From Culex pipiens pallens (Eukaryota; Arthropoda; Insecta; Diptera; Culicidae), in the NCBI RefSeq assembly GCF_016801865.2, contig NC_068937.1, forward strand, positions 11,589,605 to 11,653,604: 64,000 nt of DNA. The letters are read 5' to 3'. Shown here piece by piece: positions 11,557 through 25,900 of this stretch (the first letter of the stretch is position 1; the number at the start of each line of letters is the position of its first letter). Below the pieces are notes generated by a model. It worked only from the letters and a program-made list of their open reading frames with translations. It made no database searches and was not told where the DNA came from. A program made the translations under genes and the position numbers.

Positions 11557-12325
11557 ACTGAAAAAGTGGCATTACACCAGAAAAGTGGTAAAATTACACA
11601 TTTTTTTTCTGACATAAAAGATGTATCCCTTCCCAGATGTAATATTAACAAAAATTTTTGACTGTGTTGTTTTTATTTGCCTCAGATACCGGTTTTTGAG
11701 GAAAAAATATCGAATATGATACGTTTGTTTCAAGTTCAAAATCATTGTAAATACAAATCCCACTCTTTTTAAAGATATATAAATTTACAAAGAAAATATC
11801 TTAAGAGATAGGCTGATCCGTAAACTAAAATTTTATCAATTTTCCGTAATTGGCCAAGTTAATGCTGATATATGCCAAATAGAAAGTTTAATTTTGTGAA
11901 ATACTTATTTCTGACATTTCCGGAAAACATTTTTTTTAGAATTCGGGAAAACCAAAAAATCCCGTTAATTTTGTCCCAGGAATTCCCGGGATGGACGCAC
12001 TTATCAAAACATACAAATTTTGAGAAATTGAATTTAAGTAAAAAAAATAATAATAAAAAACGGCAAATTTTCGTTCCTCAATAAACATCAATATGAACAG
12101 AAAATTCCTTCAAAAGTTACAATTATCGAATATTTAATAACCATATTTGTACGAACAGCTGCCAAAATTTGTATGGAGACTGGTATGGGTGAGCCAATGA
12201 CAAAAATGTCACAGTCAAAAAAATAAATCATGGTAATATCACATCTGGCATGGGGTACTTCTTTTATGTCAGAAAAAATGTGTAATTTTACTTCTTAAAA
12301 ATTTGTGTAATGTAACTTTTCCAGT
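11557..12325. mobile_element. Foldback element, about 770 bp
   Basis: Inverted arms of about 95 bp: 11557-11652 and the complement of 12232-12325. Ends read ACTGAAAAAGTGGCATTACA on the left and the complement of TGTAATGTAACTTTTCCAGT on the right; both arms share AAAATTACACATTTTTT and CTGACATAAAAGA. The interior contains no recognisable protein. A related right-end fragment (GAGGTAAAATT then TAATATTCAACC) recurs at 36783-36820, matching sequence just outside the right arm at 12332-12371, so the true right edge may lie further out. Confidence 0.75.
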
Positions 12326-14185
12326 TAAAATTGAGGTAAAATTACATCATAAAAGAAGTAATATTCAACCTTCCAAATTTACTCCATTTTTTAATCCCTT
12401 AAAGTTTGAATCAAATAAAGAAATGAAGAACAAAAATCCTCCACAAAATTCAGATTAGAAAAGCTCGTGAGAGTGAAATCACATGCTCGCTGAACCCCAC
12501 ACTGAACAAAAACGCTTGCCAGAATTCATCGCATCTTAGGCACCATCTCGGCGATGTTCTTCCAACTCTAGGACAATTTGTCGCAGAGGATTCCTCCAGA
12601 GCTAGATCTAGTGTGCTCTCCAAGTCAGAATGACGTTTAGTGCAGCAAAAAAAAAAAAAGAAAAGGAAAACCAAATGGCGCGATGATTGTCAGTGTGTAC
12701 TGGAAGAGTTGGAAACACTGAGAAAAAGTTACAGTTTTTTTCTAACATTAAAGTGTTTTTAATCAATTTTATCGTTTTTTGACATTTCAAATGTAAAAAA
12801 AGAAATATTTTTGATATATTTTATTTATGACAAGTCCCCTTTTGGTGTGTTATGTGAAATTTCGTTAGAGCACACACACACACACACGAACGTAATGCAC
12901 GAAATTGAATCATCCCATGGCATGCTACGTTTTTCGAGGAAAAGGGCAAATAATAGCGTAGCGGAAAAGTCAGTCCTCCAGTCAAAGCCATGGCATGCTG
13001 TGAGCTGTTGTGTTGTGTTGGGGATGTAATGTGTGTTTGTGTGTGTAGTAGTAGTAGTAGGTATTACGAAGATCATGCACTGCACGTTCAATCGAGTGAA
13101 ACGATGAGGTCTGCGCTGAAGGATCCTAGAAAAGCTAAGGAATCATTCTTTTCGCCTTCTTTTTTTGGGTGGATTTCGCAAGTCGTAAAAGATGATGGCT
13201 TTTGTTGTGATGGATAATGTGGAAGTATTTTGGGGAAGGACTTGAGCAATAAAAAGTTTATTTTATAACAAGTATAGTCAATATTTTTAGGAATTTTGAA
13301 TAAAACAAACAAAAAATTAGAACAAAATGGACAATGTTCAGATTCCATCAACAACTGTCAGCTGCCATGCAATTTCTGCCAAGATCGAGGCGTTTGCTAC
13401 AAGCAACAAAGATTAATTGTGCCTCCAGATTGGGTTGGCCAAAAACGACCAGCTGCCGTGACAGTCGGCAATAGTTTCCCAGATAAGACTCAAACCTCAC
13501 TTTCAACCAGCTCTTGGACGCAACCAGCTGGCATAACTTATTACCAACTGACGTTACACACACACACACTGACTATCGCCAGCCCGGAATCGGCCATAAA
13601 TACCGAAACTCGTTATCACAATTACCTGCCGGAACCAGAACCAGAATTTCTTGTCCATTTTTTCTCTCTCTCTTTCAATTCAGCCCCTCCTCACTTGACA
13701 AAACTTTGTTTTTCTGGACGACGACGACGACGATCTGGTCGTGTCGTGGTGGCCCAAATTGTCTTTGTCCAGAGACCGGAGAAATCCCTGGAAAGTTGGG
13801 TCACGTCATTTGGAGCCGGGCCAAATTTCCGCTAGATAAAGCGTTCCACCAAACTAAGGGGTTGTGCTGCAACTGGAAGAAGCTCGAGATTGTAAGCCTT
13901 CGAGCTTAGTAATTGTCTTTTGGCGTGAAGACGATGTGGTGTCGTTTCTTGGGGAAAAAAGGACAGCCGAAACGTATACATGTGGGACATTTTGGGGTAG
14001 GACCAGAGCTGAGAAAAAATTAAGGCAAATCGTTTTTGATATTTTCCGCCTTATTTCATTTAACTGCATTTGAAAACCTTAAAAGAACAGAATCGTTAAC
14101 GAGCGATGGCAACTTCACAGACAAAATGTCTTGAAACTGTGAAATTACAATATTTTCTAGTAGTTGAAATAGGATAGTAAATCCT
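12326..14185. other. Low-copy intron sequence with short CA/TG tracts
   Basis: No gene is recognisable. Simple repeats: (AC)n at 12870-12888, (TG)n near 13030-13046 followed by a TAG trinucleotide run, and (AC)n at 13554-13570. Open frames in 12990-13910 overlap on both strands without family motifs and are judged to be chance. Confidence 0.55.
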
Positions 14186-14744
14186 TCAACAAAATCAACA
14201 AATCACACAAAATCACACAAAATAACACAAAATCACACAAAATAACACAAAATCACACAAAATCACACAAAATCGCACAAAATCACACAAAATAACACAA
14301 AATAACACAAAATAACACAAAATCACACAAAATCACACAAAAACACACAAAATCGCACAAACTCACACAAAATCACACAAAATAACACAAAATAACACAA
14401 AATCACACAAAATCACACAAAAACACACAAAATCACACAAACTCACACAAAATCACACAAAACCACACAAACTCGCACAAAATCACAAAAAATCACACAA
14501 AATCACACAAAACCACACAAACTCACACAAAATCACACAAAATCACACAAAATCACACAAAATCACACAAAATCACACAAAATCACACAAAATCACACAA
14601 AATCGCACAAAATCACACAAAATCACACCAAATCACACCAAATCGCACACAATCACACAAAATCGCACAAAATCACACAAAATCACACAAAATCACACAA
14701 AAATCACACAAAACTACACAAAATCTCACAAAAATTAAAAAAAA
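14186..14744 (-). repeat. 10-bp minisatellite CACACAAAAT flanking array C
   Basis: About 55 copies of a 10-bp unit with variants AACACAAAAT, CGCACAAAAT and CTCACACAAA, introduced by two AAAATCAAC-type units at 14187-14200. It joins the 9-bp array C without spacer. On the TTTTGTCAA strand it lies downstream of the 9-bp units. Confidence 0.95.
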
Positions 14745-15825
14745 ATGACAAAATTGACAAAATTGACAAAATTGACAAAATTGACAAAATTGACAAAATT
14801 GACAAAATTGACAAAATTGACAAAATTGACAAAATTGACAAAATTGACAAAATTGACAAAATTGACAAAATTGACAAAATTGACAAAATTGACAAAATTG
14901 ACAAAATTGACAAAATTGACAAAATTGACAAAATTGACAAAATTGACAAAATTGACAAAATTGACAAAATTGACAAAATTGACAAAATTGACAAAATTGA
15001 CAAAATTGACAAAATTGACAAAATTGACAAAATTGACAAAATTGACAAAATTGACAAAATTGACGAAATTGACGAAATTGACAAAATTGACAAAATTGAC
15101 AAAATTGACAAAATTGACAAAATTGACAAAATTGACAAAATTGACAAAATTGACAAAATTGACAAAATTGACAAAATTGACAAAATTGACAAAATTGACA
15201 AAATTGACAAAATTGACAAAATTGACAAAATTGACAAAATTGACAAAATTGACAAAATTGACAAAATTGACAAAATTGACAAAATTGACAAAATTGACAA
15301 AATTGACAAAATTGACAAAATTGACAAAATTGACAAAATTGACAAAATTGACAAAATTGACAAAATTGACAAAATTGACGAAATTGACAAAATTGACAAA
15401 ATTGACAAAATTGACAAAATTGACAAAATTGACAAAATTGACAAAATTGACAAAATTGACAAAATTGACAAAATTGACAAAATTGACAAAATTGACAAAA
15501 TTGACAAAATTGACAAAATTGACAAAATTGACAAAATTGACAAAATTGACAAAATTGACAAAATTGACAAAATTGACAAAATTGACAAAATTGACAAAAT
15601 TGACAAAATTCACAAAATTGACAAAATTGACAAAATTGACAAAATTGACAAAATTGACAAAATTGACAAAATTGACAAAATTCACAAAATTGACAAAATT
15701 GACAAAATTGACAAAATTGACAAAATTGACAAAATTGACAAAATTGACAAAATTGACAATATTGACAAAATTGACAAAATTGACAAAATTGACAAAATTG
15801 ACAAAATTGACCAAGTCAACAAAAT
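14745..15825 (-). repeat. Minisatellite array C, 9-bp unit AAAATTGAC
   Basis: About 119 nearly perfect units, with rare variants: GACGAAATT at 15062-15080 and 15376, CACAAAATT at 15610 and 15684, GACAATATT at 15758. It faces array D in the opposite orientation across 1.1 kb of low-copy sequence. The three 300-369 aa open frames over it are repeats of three-residue motifs and not genes. Confidence 0.97.
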
Positions 15826-16950
15826 ACCAACAAAAACCGAATAAACTGCATTAATAATTTCCCACCGTGCTCCTAATCCCCATCAAAAGTTTTTCCCATA
15901 AATTAGCAAAACGATGTCCCCCTCGGGAGCGGACCTGGATCACTTCCAGAACATCCAGCTGAGACAAAAGTTTTGGGGAAAAAACTCGCCCCATTTTCCC
16001 AAAAATTGAGCCGCGATGATGTGTAAACTTTTCAAAGGTCAGACGATGGGATTCTTGTCTTTTTTTCGTTAACTTTATCGCTTGAAACATGTATGTGATG
16101 CCAACCAGCGGCAGCAGCAGGTGCAATTTCGAAAATGCTCCAGCGATTTTTCCTTCTTTTCAGGAGGGGGAGAGAATTTTCCCACCTTCTCCTTTTAACT
16201 TTTTTTTTCTTTTTGAAGGTGTTGTGAATGGCGATTAAGGTGGATTGTTTTATGTATTTTTAAACTTTGCCTGACTAGCTTGCTTAAGCTGCTGCTGCTG
16301 TGGAGCTTCTTTGGCTTATTTATGATTCAGTGAGTTTTGTTTCTTTCATGGGAGGGAAAACAATGCCTAATAGCAGGAATCAGATTGAATGAATGGAGGA
16401 GATTTGATTGAGCCCGATTTGGTTGAGCAATTTTCGGTTGATTTTTTGGGTTGTGTTTATGTTTATTAAAATTTAGTCTTGTGGTGAAAATTATTAATTT
16501 TTTTAATTCCAAAAAGTCTGATTTCCATTTTTGTTCCTCAATTTTCCTCAATAAAAGCCTCCTTCTTTGCACAACGACATTAACGACCCAATTGCTTTCA
16601 CACAACCACACTCATGTCCATTAGCACACAAACAGAAAAATCGCACCCCTCCTCACTTTACGGCGTGAAAACCTCGTGATTGCCAGTTTGCGTTAACCTT
16701 TATGGCAGGCGGGCGCATCGTTTTCACCAGCAAACAAAAGTGCAGAGTTGAAATAAAAATAAAATTGAAATAAAAACATGAAAAAGGGAAAAGCTCTTGA
16801 AAGCCACTCAAATGTGAACCGAACTGGCATCGAAAAACAAATTTGTGGCAGTTGAATACCATTTTAAATGAGCAAAATTTGAGAAAATAAAATTGATTGA
16901 GAAAATTTGGTTATTCAAAAAAATAAACGATATTTTTCTTTCTGTCATTA
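15826..16950. other. Low-copy spacer between inverted arrays C and D
   Basis: Unique intron sequence. Moderate GC at 15860-16160 and a short run of CTG at 16290-16300. No gene recognised. It would form the loop if arrays C and D pair in a transcript. Confidence 0.6.
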
Positions 16951-19900
16951 ATTTTGTCAATTTTGTCAATTTTGTCAATTTTGTCAATTTTGTCAATTTT
17001 GTCAATTTTGTCAATTTTGTCAATTTTGTCAATTTTGTCAATTTTGTCAATTTTGTCAATTTTGTCAATTTTGTCAATTTTGTCAATTTTGTCAATTTTG
17101 TCAATTTTGTCGAATTTTGTCAATTTTGTCGAATTTTGTCGAATTTTGTCAATTTTGTCAATTTTGTCAATTTGTCAATTTTGTCAATTTTGTCAATTTT
17201 GTCAATTTGTCAATTTTGTCAATTTTGTCAATTTTGTCAATTTTGTCAATTTTGTCAATTTTGTCAATTTTGTCAATTTTGTCAATTTTGTCAATTTTGT
17301 CAATTTTGTCAATTTTGTCAATTTTGTCAATTTTGTCAATTTTGTCAATTTGTCAATTTTGTCAATTTTGTCAATTTTGTCAATTTTGTCAATTTTGTCA
17401 ATTTTGTCAATTTTGTCAATTTTGTCAATTTTGTCAATTTTGTCAATTTTGTCAATTTTGTCAATTTTGTCAATTTTGTCAATTTTGTCAATTTTGTCAA
17501 TTTTGTCAATTTTGTCAATTTTGTCAATTTTGTCAATTTTGTCAATTTTGTCAATTTTGTCAATTTTGTCAATTTTGTCAATTTTGTCAATTTTGTCAAT
17601 TTGTCAATTTTGTCAATTTTGTCAATTTTGTCAATTTTGTCAATTTTGTCAATTTTGTCAATTTTGTCAATTTTGTCAATTTTGTCAATTTTGTCAATTT
17701 TGTCAATTTTGTCAATTTTGTCAATTTTGTCAATTTTGTCAATTTTGTCAATTTTGTCAATTTTGTCAATTTTGTCAATTTTGTCAATTTTGTCAATTTT
17801 GTCAATTTTGTCAATTTTGTCAATTTTGTCAATTTTGTCAATTTTGTCAATTTTGTCAATTTTGTCAATTTTGTCAATTTTGTCAATTTTGTCAATTTTG
17901 TCAATTTTGTCAATTTTGTCAATTTTGTCAATTTTGTCAATTTTGTCAATTTTGTCAATTTTGTCAATTTTGTCAATTTTGTCAATTTTGTCAATTTTGT
18001 CAATTTTGTCAATTTTGTCAATTTTGTCAATTTTGTCAATTTTGTCAATTTTGTCAATTTTGTCAATTTTGTCAATTTTGTCAATTTTGTCAATTTTGTC
18101 AATTTTGTCAATTTTGTCAATTTTGTCAATTTTGTCAATTTTGTCAATTTTGTCAATTTTGTCAATTTTGTCAATTTTGTCAATTTTGTCAATTTTGTCA
18201 ATTTTGTCAATTTTGTCAATTTGTCAATTTTGTCAATTTTGTCAATTTTGTCAATTTTGTCAATTTTGTCAATTTTGTCAATTTTGTCAATTTTGTCAAT
18301 TTTGTCAATTTTGTCAATTTTGTCAATTTTGTCAATTTTGTCAATTTTGTCAATTTTGTCAATTTTGTCAATTTGTCAATTTTGTCAATTTTGTCAATTT
18401 TGTCAATTTTGTCAATTTTGTCAATTTTGTCAATTTTGTCAATTTTGTCAATTTTGTCAATTTTGTCAATTTTGTCAATTTTGTCAATTTTGTCAATTTT
18501 GTCAATTTTGTCAATTTTGTCAATTTTGTCAATTTGTCAATTTTGTCAATTTTGTCAATTTTGTCAATTTTGTCAATTTTGTCAATTTTGTCAATTTTGT
18601 CAATTTTGTCAATTTTGTCAATTTTGTCAATTTGTCAATTTTGTCAATTTGTCAATTTTGTCAATTTTGTCAATTTGTCAATTTTGTCAATTTTGTCAAT
18701 TTTGTCAATTTTGTCAATTTTGTCAATTTTGTCAATTTTGTCAATTTTGTCAATTTTGTCAATTTTGTCAATTTTGTCAATTTTGTCAATTTTGTCAATT
18801 TTGTCAATTTTGTCAATTTTGTCAATTTTGTCAATTTTGTCAATTTTGTCAATTTTGTCAATTTTGTCAATTTTGTCAATTTTGTCAATTTTGTCAATTT
18901 TGTCAATTTTGTCAATTTTGTCAATTTTGTCAATTTTGTCAATTTTGTCAATTTTGTCAATTTTGTCAATTTTGTCAATTTTGTCAATTTTGTCAATTTG
19001 TCAATTTTGTCAATTTTGTCAATTTTGTCAATTTTGTCAATTTTGTCAATTTTGTCAATTTTGTCAATTTTGTCAATTTTGTCAATTTTGTCAATTTTGT
19101 CAATTTTGTCAATTTTGTCAATTTTGTCAATTTTGTCAATTTTGTCAATTTTGTCAATTTTGTCAATTTTGTCAATTTTGTCAATTTTGTCAATTTTGTC
19201 AATTTTGTCAATTTTGTCAATTTTGTCAATTTTGTCAATTTTGTCAATTTTGTCAATTTTGTCAATTTTGTCAATTTTGTCAATTTTGTCAATTTGTCAA
19301 TTTGTCAATTTTGTTAATTTTGTCAATTTTGTCAATTTTGTCAATTTTGTCAATTTTGTCAATTTTGTCAATTTTGTCAATTTTGTCAATTTTGTCAATT
19401 TTGTCAATTTTGTCAATTTTGTCAATTTTGTCAATTTTGTCAATTTTGTCAATTTTGTCAATTTTGTCAATTTTGTCAATTTTGTCAATTTGTCAATTTT
19501 GTCAATTTTGTCAATTTTGTCAATTTTGTCAATTTTGTCAATTTTGTCAATTTTGTCAATTTTGTCAATTTTGTCAATTTTGTCAATTTTGTCAATTTTG
19601 TCAATTTTGTCAATTTTGTCAATTTTGTCAATTTTGTCAATTTTGTCAATTTTGTCAATTTTGTCAATTTTGTCAATTTTGTCAATTTTGTCAATTTTGT
19701 CAATTTTGTCAATTTGTCAATTTTGTCAATTTTGTCAATTTTGTCAATTTTGTCAATTTTGTCAATTTTGTCAATTTTGTCAATTTTGTCAATTTGTCAA
19801 TTTTGTCAATTTTGTCAATTTTGTCAATTTTGTCAATTTTGTCAATTTTGTCAATTTTGTCAATTTTGTCAATTTTGTCAATTTTGTCAATTTTGTCAAT

Positions 19901-22900
19901 TTTGTCAATTTTGTCAATTTTGTCAATTTTGTCAATTTTGTCAATTTTGTCAATTTTGTCAATTTTGTCAATTTTGTCAATTTTGTCAATTTTGTCAATT
20001 TTGTCAATTTTGTCAATTTTGTCAATTTTGTCAATTTTGTCAATTTTGTCAATTTTGTCAATTTGTCAATTTTGTCAATTTTGTCAATTTTGTCAATTTT
20101 GTCAATTTTGTCAATTTTGTCAATTTTGTCAATTTTGTCAATTTTGTCAATTTTGTCAATTTTGTCAATTTTGTCAATTTTGTCAATTTTGTCAATTTGT
20201 CAATTTGTCAATTTTGTTAATTTTGTTAATTTTGTCAATTTTGCCAATTTTGTCAATTTTGTCAATTTTGTCAATTTTGTCAATTTTGTCAATTTTGTCA
20301 ATTTTGTCAATTTTGACAATTTTGTCAATTTTGTCAATTTTGTCAATTTTGTCAATTTTGTCAATTTTGTCAATTTTGTCAATTTTGTCAATTTTGTCAA
20401 TTTTGTCAATTTTGTCAATTTTGTCAATTTTGTCAATTTTGTCAATTTTGTCAATTTTGTCAATTTTGTCAATTTTGTCAATTTTGTCAATTTTGTCAAT
20501 TTTGTCAATTTTGTCAATTTTGTCAATTTTGTCAATTTTGTCAATTTTGTCAATTTTGTCAATTTTGTCAATTTTGTCAATTTTGTCAATTTTGTCAATT
20601 TTGTCAATTTTGTCAATTTTGTCAATTTTGTCAATTTTGTCAATTTTGTCAATTTTGTCAATTTTGTCAATTTTGTCAATTTTGTCAATTTTGTCAATTT
20701 TGTCAATTTTGTCAATTTTGTCAATTTTGTCAATTTTGTCAATTTTGTCAATTTTGTCAATTTTGTCAATTTTGTCAATTTTGTCAATTTTGTCAATTTT
20801 GTCAATTTTGTCAATTTTGTCAATTTTGTCAATTTTGTCAATTTTGTCAATTTTGTCAATTTTGTCAATTTTGTCAATTTTGTCAATTTTGTCAATTTTG
20901 TCAATTTTGTCAATTTTGTCAATTTTGTCAATTTTGTCAATTTTGTCAATTTTGTCAATTTGTCAATTTTGTCAATTTTGTCAATTTTGTCAATTTTGTC
21001 AATTTTGTCAATTTTGTCAATTTTGTCAATTTTGTCAATTTTGTCAATTTTGTCAATTTTGTCAATTTTGTCAATTTTGTCAATTTTGTCAATTTTGTCA
21101 ATTTTGTCAATTTTGTCAATTTTGTCAATTTTGTCAATTTTGTCAATTTTGTCAATTTTGTCAATTTTGTCAATTTTGTCAATTTTGTCAATTTTGTCAA
21201 TTTTGTCAATTTTGTCAATTTTGTCAATTTTGTCAATTTTGTCAATTTTGTCAATTTTGTCAATTTTGTCAATTTTGTCAATTTTGTCAATTTTGTCAAT
21301 TTTGTCAATTTTGTCAATTTTGTCAATTTTGTCAATTTTGTCAATTTTGTCAATTTTGTCAATTTTGTCAATTTTGTCAATTTTGTCAATTTTGTCAATT
21401 TTGTCAATTTTGTCAATTTTGTCAATTTTGTCAATTTTGTCAATTTTGTCAATTTTGTCAATTTTGTCAATTTTGTCAATTTTGTCAATTTTGTCAATTT
21501 TGTCAATTTTGTCAATTTTGTCAATTTTGTCAATTTTGTCAATTTTGTCAATTTTGTCAATTTTGTCAATTTTGTCAATTTGTCAATTTTGTCAATTTTG
21601 TCAATTTTGTCAATTTTGTCAATTTTGTCAATTTTGTCAATTTTGTCAATTTTGTCAATTTTGTCAATTTTGTCAATTTTGTCAATTTTGTCAATTTTGT
21701 CAATTTTGTAAATTTTGTCAATTTTGTCAATTTTGTCAATTTTGTCAATTTTGTCAATTTTGTCAATTTTGTCAATTTTGTCAATTTTGTCAATTTTGTC
21801 AATTTTGTCAATTTTGTCAATTTTGTCAATTTTGTCAATTTTGTCAATTTGTCAATTTTGTCAATTTTGTCAATTTTGTCAATTTTGTCAATTTTGTCAA
21901 TTTTGTCAATTTTGTCAATTTTGTCAATTTTGTCAATTTTGTCAATTTTGTCAATTTTGTCAATTTGTCAATTTTGTCAATTTTGTCAATTTTGTCAATT
22001 TTGTCAATTTTGTCAATTTTGTCAATTTTGTCAATTTTGTCAATTTTGTCAATTTTGTCAATTTTGTCAATTTTGTCAATTTTGTCAATTTTGTCAATTT
22101 TGTCAATTTTGTCAATTTTGTCAATTTTGTCAATTTTGTCAATTTTGTCAATTTTGTCAATTTTGTCAATTTGTCAATTTTGTCAATTTTGTCAATTTTG
22201 TCAATTTTGTCAATTTTGTCAATTTTGTCAATTTTGTCAATTTTGTCAATTTTGTCAATTTTGTCAATTTTGTCAATTTGTCAATTTTGTCAATTTTGTC
22301 AATTTTGTCAATTTTGTCAATTTTGTCAATTTTGTCAATTTTGTCAATTTTGTCAATTTTGTCAATTTTGTCAATTTTGTCAATTTTGTCAATTTTGTCA
22401 ATTTTGTCAATTTTGTCAATTTTGTCAATTTTGTCAATTTTGTCAATTTTGTCAATTTTGTCAATTTTGTCAATTTTGTCAATTTTGTCAATTTTGTCAA
22501 TTTTGTCAATTTTGTCAATTTTGTCAATTTTGTCAATTTTGTCAATTTTGTCAATTTTGTCAATTTTGTCAATTTTGTCAATTTTGTCAATTTTGTCAAT
22601 TTTGTCAATTTTGTCAATTTTGTCAATTTTGTCAATTTTGTCAATTTTGTCAATTTTGTCAATTTTGTCAATTTTGTCAATTTTGTCAATTTTGTCAATT
22701 TTGTCAATTTTGTCAATTTGTCAATTTTGTCAATTTTGTCAATTTTGTCAATTTTGTCAATTTTGTCAATTTTGTCAATTTTGTCAATTTTGTCAATTTT
22801 GTCAATTTTGTCAATTTTGTCAATTTTGTCAATTTTGTCAATTTGTCAATTTTGTCAATTTTGTCAATTTTGTCAATTTTGTCAATTTTGTCAATTTTGT

Positions 22901-25900
22901 CAATTTTGTCAATTTTGTCAATTTTGTCAATTTGTCAATTTTGTCAATTTTGTCAATTTTGTCAATTTTGTCAATTTTGTCAATTTTGTCAATTTTGTCA
23001 ATTTTGTCAATTTTGTCAATTTTGTCAATTTTGTCAATTTTGTCAATTTTGTCAATTTTGTCAATTTTGTCAATTTTGTCAATTTTGTCAATTTTGTCAA
23101 TTTTGTCAATTTTGTCAATTTTGTCAATTTTGTCAATTTTGTCAATTTTGTCAATTTTGTCAATTTTGTCAATTTTGTCAATTTTGTCAATTTTGTCAAT
23201 TTTGTCAATTTTGTCAATTTTGTCAATTTTGTCAATTTTGTCAATTTGTCAATTTTGTCAATTTTGTCAATTTTGTCAATTTTGTCAATTTTGTCAATTT
23301 TGTCAATTTTGTCAATTTTGTCAATTTTGTCAATTTTGTCAATTTGTCAATTTGTCAATTTTGTTAATTTTGTTAATTTTGTCAATTTTGCCAATTTTGT
23401 CAATTTTGTCAATTTTGTTAATTTTGTCAATTTTGTTAATTTGTCAATTTTGTCAATTTTGTCAATTTTGTCAATTTTGTCAATTTTGTCAATTTTGTCA
23501 ATTTTGTCAATTTTGTCAATTTTGTCAATTTTGTCAATTTGTCAATTTTGTCAATTTTGTCAATTTTGTCAATTTTGTCAATTTTGTCAATTTTGTCAAT
23601 TTTGTCAATTTTGTCAATTTTGACAATTTTGTCAATTTTGTCAATTTTGTCAATTTTGTCAATTTTGTCAATTTTGTCAATTTTGTCAATTTTGTCAATT
23701 TTGTCAATTTTGTCAATTTTGTCAATTTTGTCAATTTTGTCAATTTTGTCAATTTTGTCAATTTTGTCAATTTTGTCAATTTTGTCAATTTTGTCAATTT
23801 TGTCAATTTTGTCAATTTTGTCAATTTTGTCAATTTTGTCAATTTTGTCAATTTTGTCAATTTTGTCAATTTTGTCAATTTTGTCAATTTTGTCAATTTT
23901 GTCAATTTTGTCAATTTTGTCAATTTTGTCAATTTGTCAATTTTGTCAATTTTGTCAATTTTGTCAATTTTGTCAATTTTGTCAATTTTGTCAATTTTGT
24001 CAATTTTGTCAATTTTGTCAATTTTGTCAATTTTGTCAATTTTGTCAATTTTGTCAATTTTGTCAATTTTGTCAATTTTGTCAATTTTGTCAATTTTGTC
24101 AATTTGTCAATTTGTCAATTTTGTCAATTTTGTCAATTTGTCAATTTTGTCAATTTTGTCAATTTTGTCAATTTTTTCAATTTTGTCAATTTTGTCAATT
24201 TTGTCAATTTTGTCAATTTTGTAAATTTTGCCAATTTTGTCAATTTTGTCAATTTTGTCAATTTTGTCAATTTTGTCAATTTTGTCAATTTTGTCAATTT
24301 TGTCAATTTTGTCAATTTTGTCAATTTTGTCAATTTTGTCAATTTTGTCAATTTTGTCAATTTTGTCAATTTTGTCAATTTTGTCAATTTTGTCAATTTT
24401 GTCAATTTTGTCAATTTTGTCAATTTTGTCAATTTGTCAATTTTGTCAATTTTGTCAATTTTGTCAATTTTGTCAATTTTGTCAATTTTGTCAATTTTGT
24501 CAATTTTGTCAATTTTGTCAATTTTGTCAATTTTGTCAATTTTGTCAATTTTGTCAATTTTGTCAATTTTGTCAATTTTGTCAATTTTGTCAATTTTGTC
24601 AATTTTGTCAATTTTGTCAATTTTGTCAATTTTGTCAATTTTGTCAATTTTGTCAATTTTGTCAATTTTGTCAATTTTGTCAATTTTGTCAATTTTGTCA
24701 ATTTTGTCAATTTTGTCAATTTTGTCAATTTTGTCAATTTTGTCAATTTTGTCAATTTTGTCAATTTTGTCAATTTTGTCAATTTTGTCAATTTTGTCAA
24801 TTTTGTCAATTTGTCAATTTTGTCAATTTTGTCAATTTTGTCAATTTTGTCAATTTTGTCAATTTTGTCAATTTGTCAATTTTGTCAATTTTGTCAATTT
24901 TGTCAATTTTGTCAATTTTGTCAATTTTGTCAATTTTGTCAATTTTGTCAATTTTGTCAATTTTGTCAATTTTGTCAATTTTGTCAATTTTGTCAATTTT
25001 GTCAATTTTGTCAATTTTGTCAATTTTGTCAATTTTGTCAATTTTGTCAATTTTGTCAATTTTGTCAATTTGTCAATTTTGTCAATTTTGTCAATTTTGT
25101 CAATTTTGTCAATTTTGTCAATTTTGTCAATTTTGTCAATTTTGTCAATTTTGTCAATTTTGTCAATTTTGTCAATTTTGTCAATTTTGTCAATTTTGTC
25201 AATTTTGTCAATTTTGTCAATTTTGTCAATTTTGTCAATTTTGTCAATTTTGTCAATTTGTCAATTTTGTCAATTTTGTCAATTTTGTCAATTTTGTCAA
25301 TTTTGTCAATTTTGTCAATTTTGTCAATTTTGTCAATTTTGTCAATTTTGTCAATTTTGTCAATTTTGTCAATTTTGTCAATTTTGACAATTTTGTCAAT
25401 TTTGTCAATTTTGTCAATTTTGTCAATTTTGTCAATTTTGTCAATTTTGTCAATTTTGTCAATTTTGTCAATTTTGTCAATTTTGTCAATTTTGTCAATT
25501 TTGTCAATTTTGTCAATTTTGTCAATTTTGTCAATTTTGTCAATTTTGTCAATTTTGTCAATTTTGTCAATTTTGTCAATTTTGTCAATTTTGTCAATTT
25601 TGTCAATTTTGTCAATTTTGTCAATTTTGTCAATTTTGTCAATTTTGTCAATTTTGTCAATTTTGTCAATTTTGTCAATTTTGTCAATTTTGTCAATTTT
25701 GTCAATTTTGTCAATTTTGTCAATTTTGTCAATTTTGTCAATTTTGTCAATTTTGTCAATTTTGTCAATTTTGTCAATTTTGTCAATTTTGTCAATTTTG
25801 TCAATTTTGTCAATTTTGTCAATTTTGTCAATTTTGTCAATTTTGTCAATTTTGTCAATTTTGTCAATTTTGTCAATTTTGTCAATTTTGTCAATTTTGT

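Noticed and set aside
13296..13909. Plus-strand frames of 179 and 131 codons
   Set aside because: They overlap each other in different frames, cross CA repeats and show no domain.
14186..14744. CRISPR-like or spacer-containing array
   Set aside because: Units are contiguous 10-bp repeats with no spacers, in a eukaryotic intron.
16893..24224. 2,443-codon open reading frame and similar giant frames in arrays D, E and F
   Set aside because: They consist only of three-residue repeats in several frames on both strands at once, as expected of a 9-bp stop-free unit; no unique protein sequence is present.
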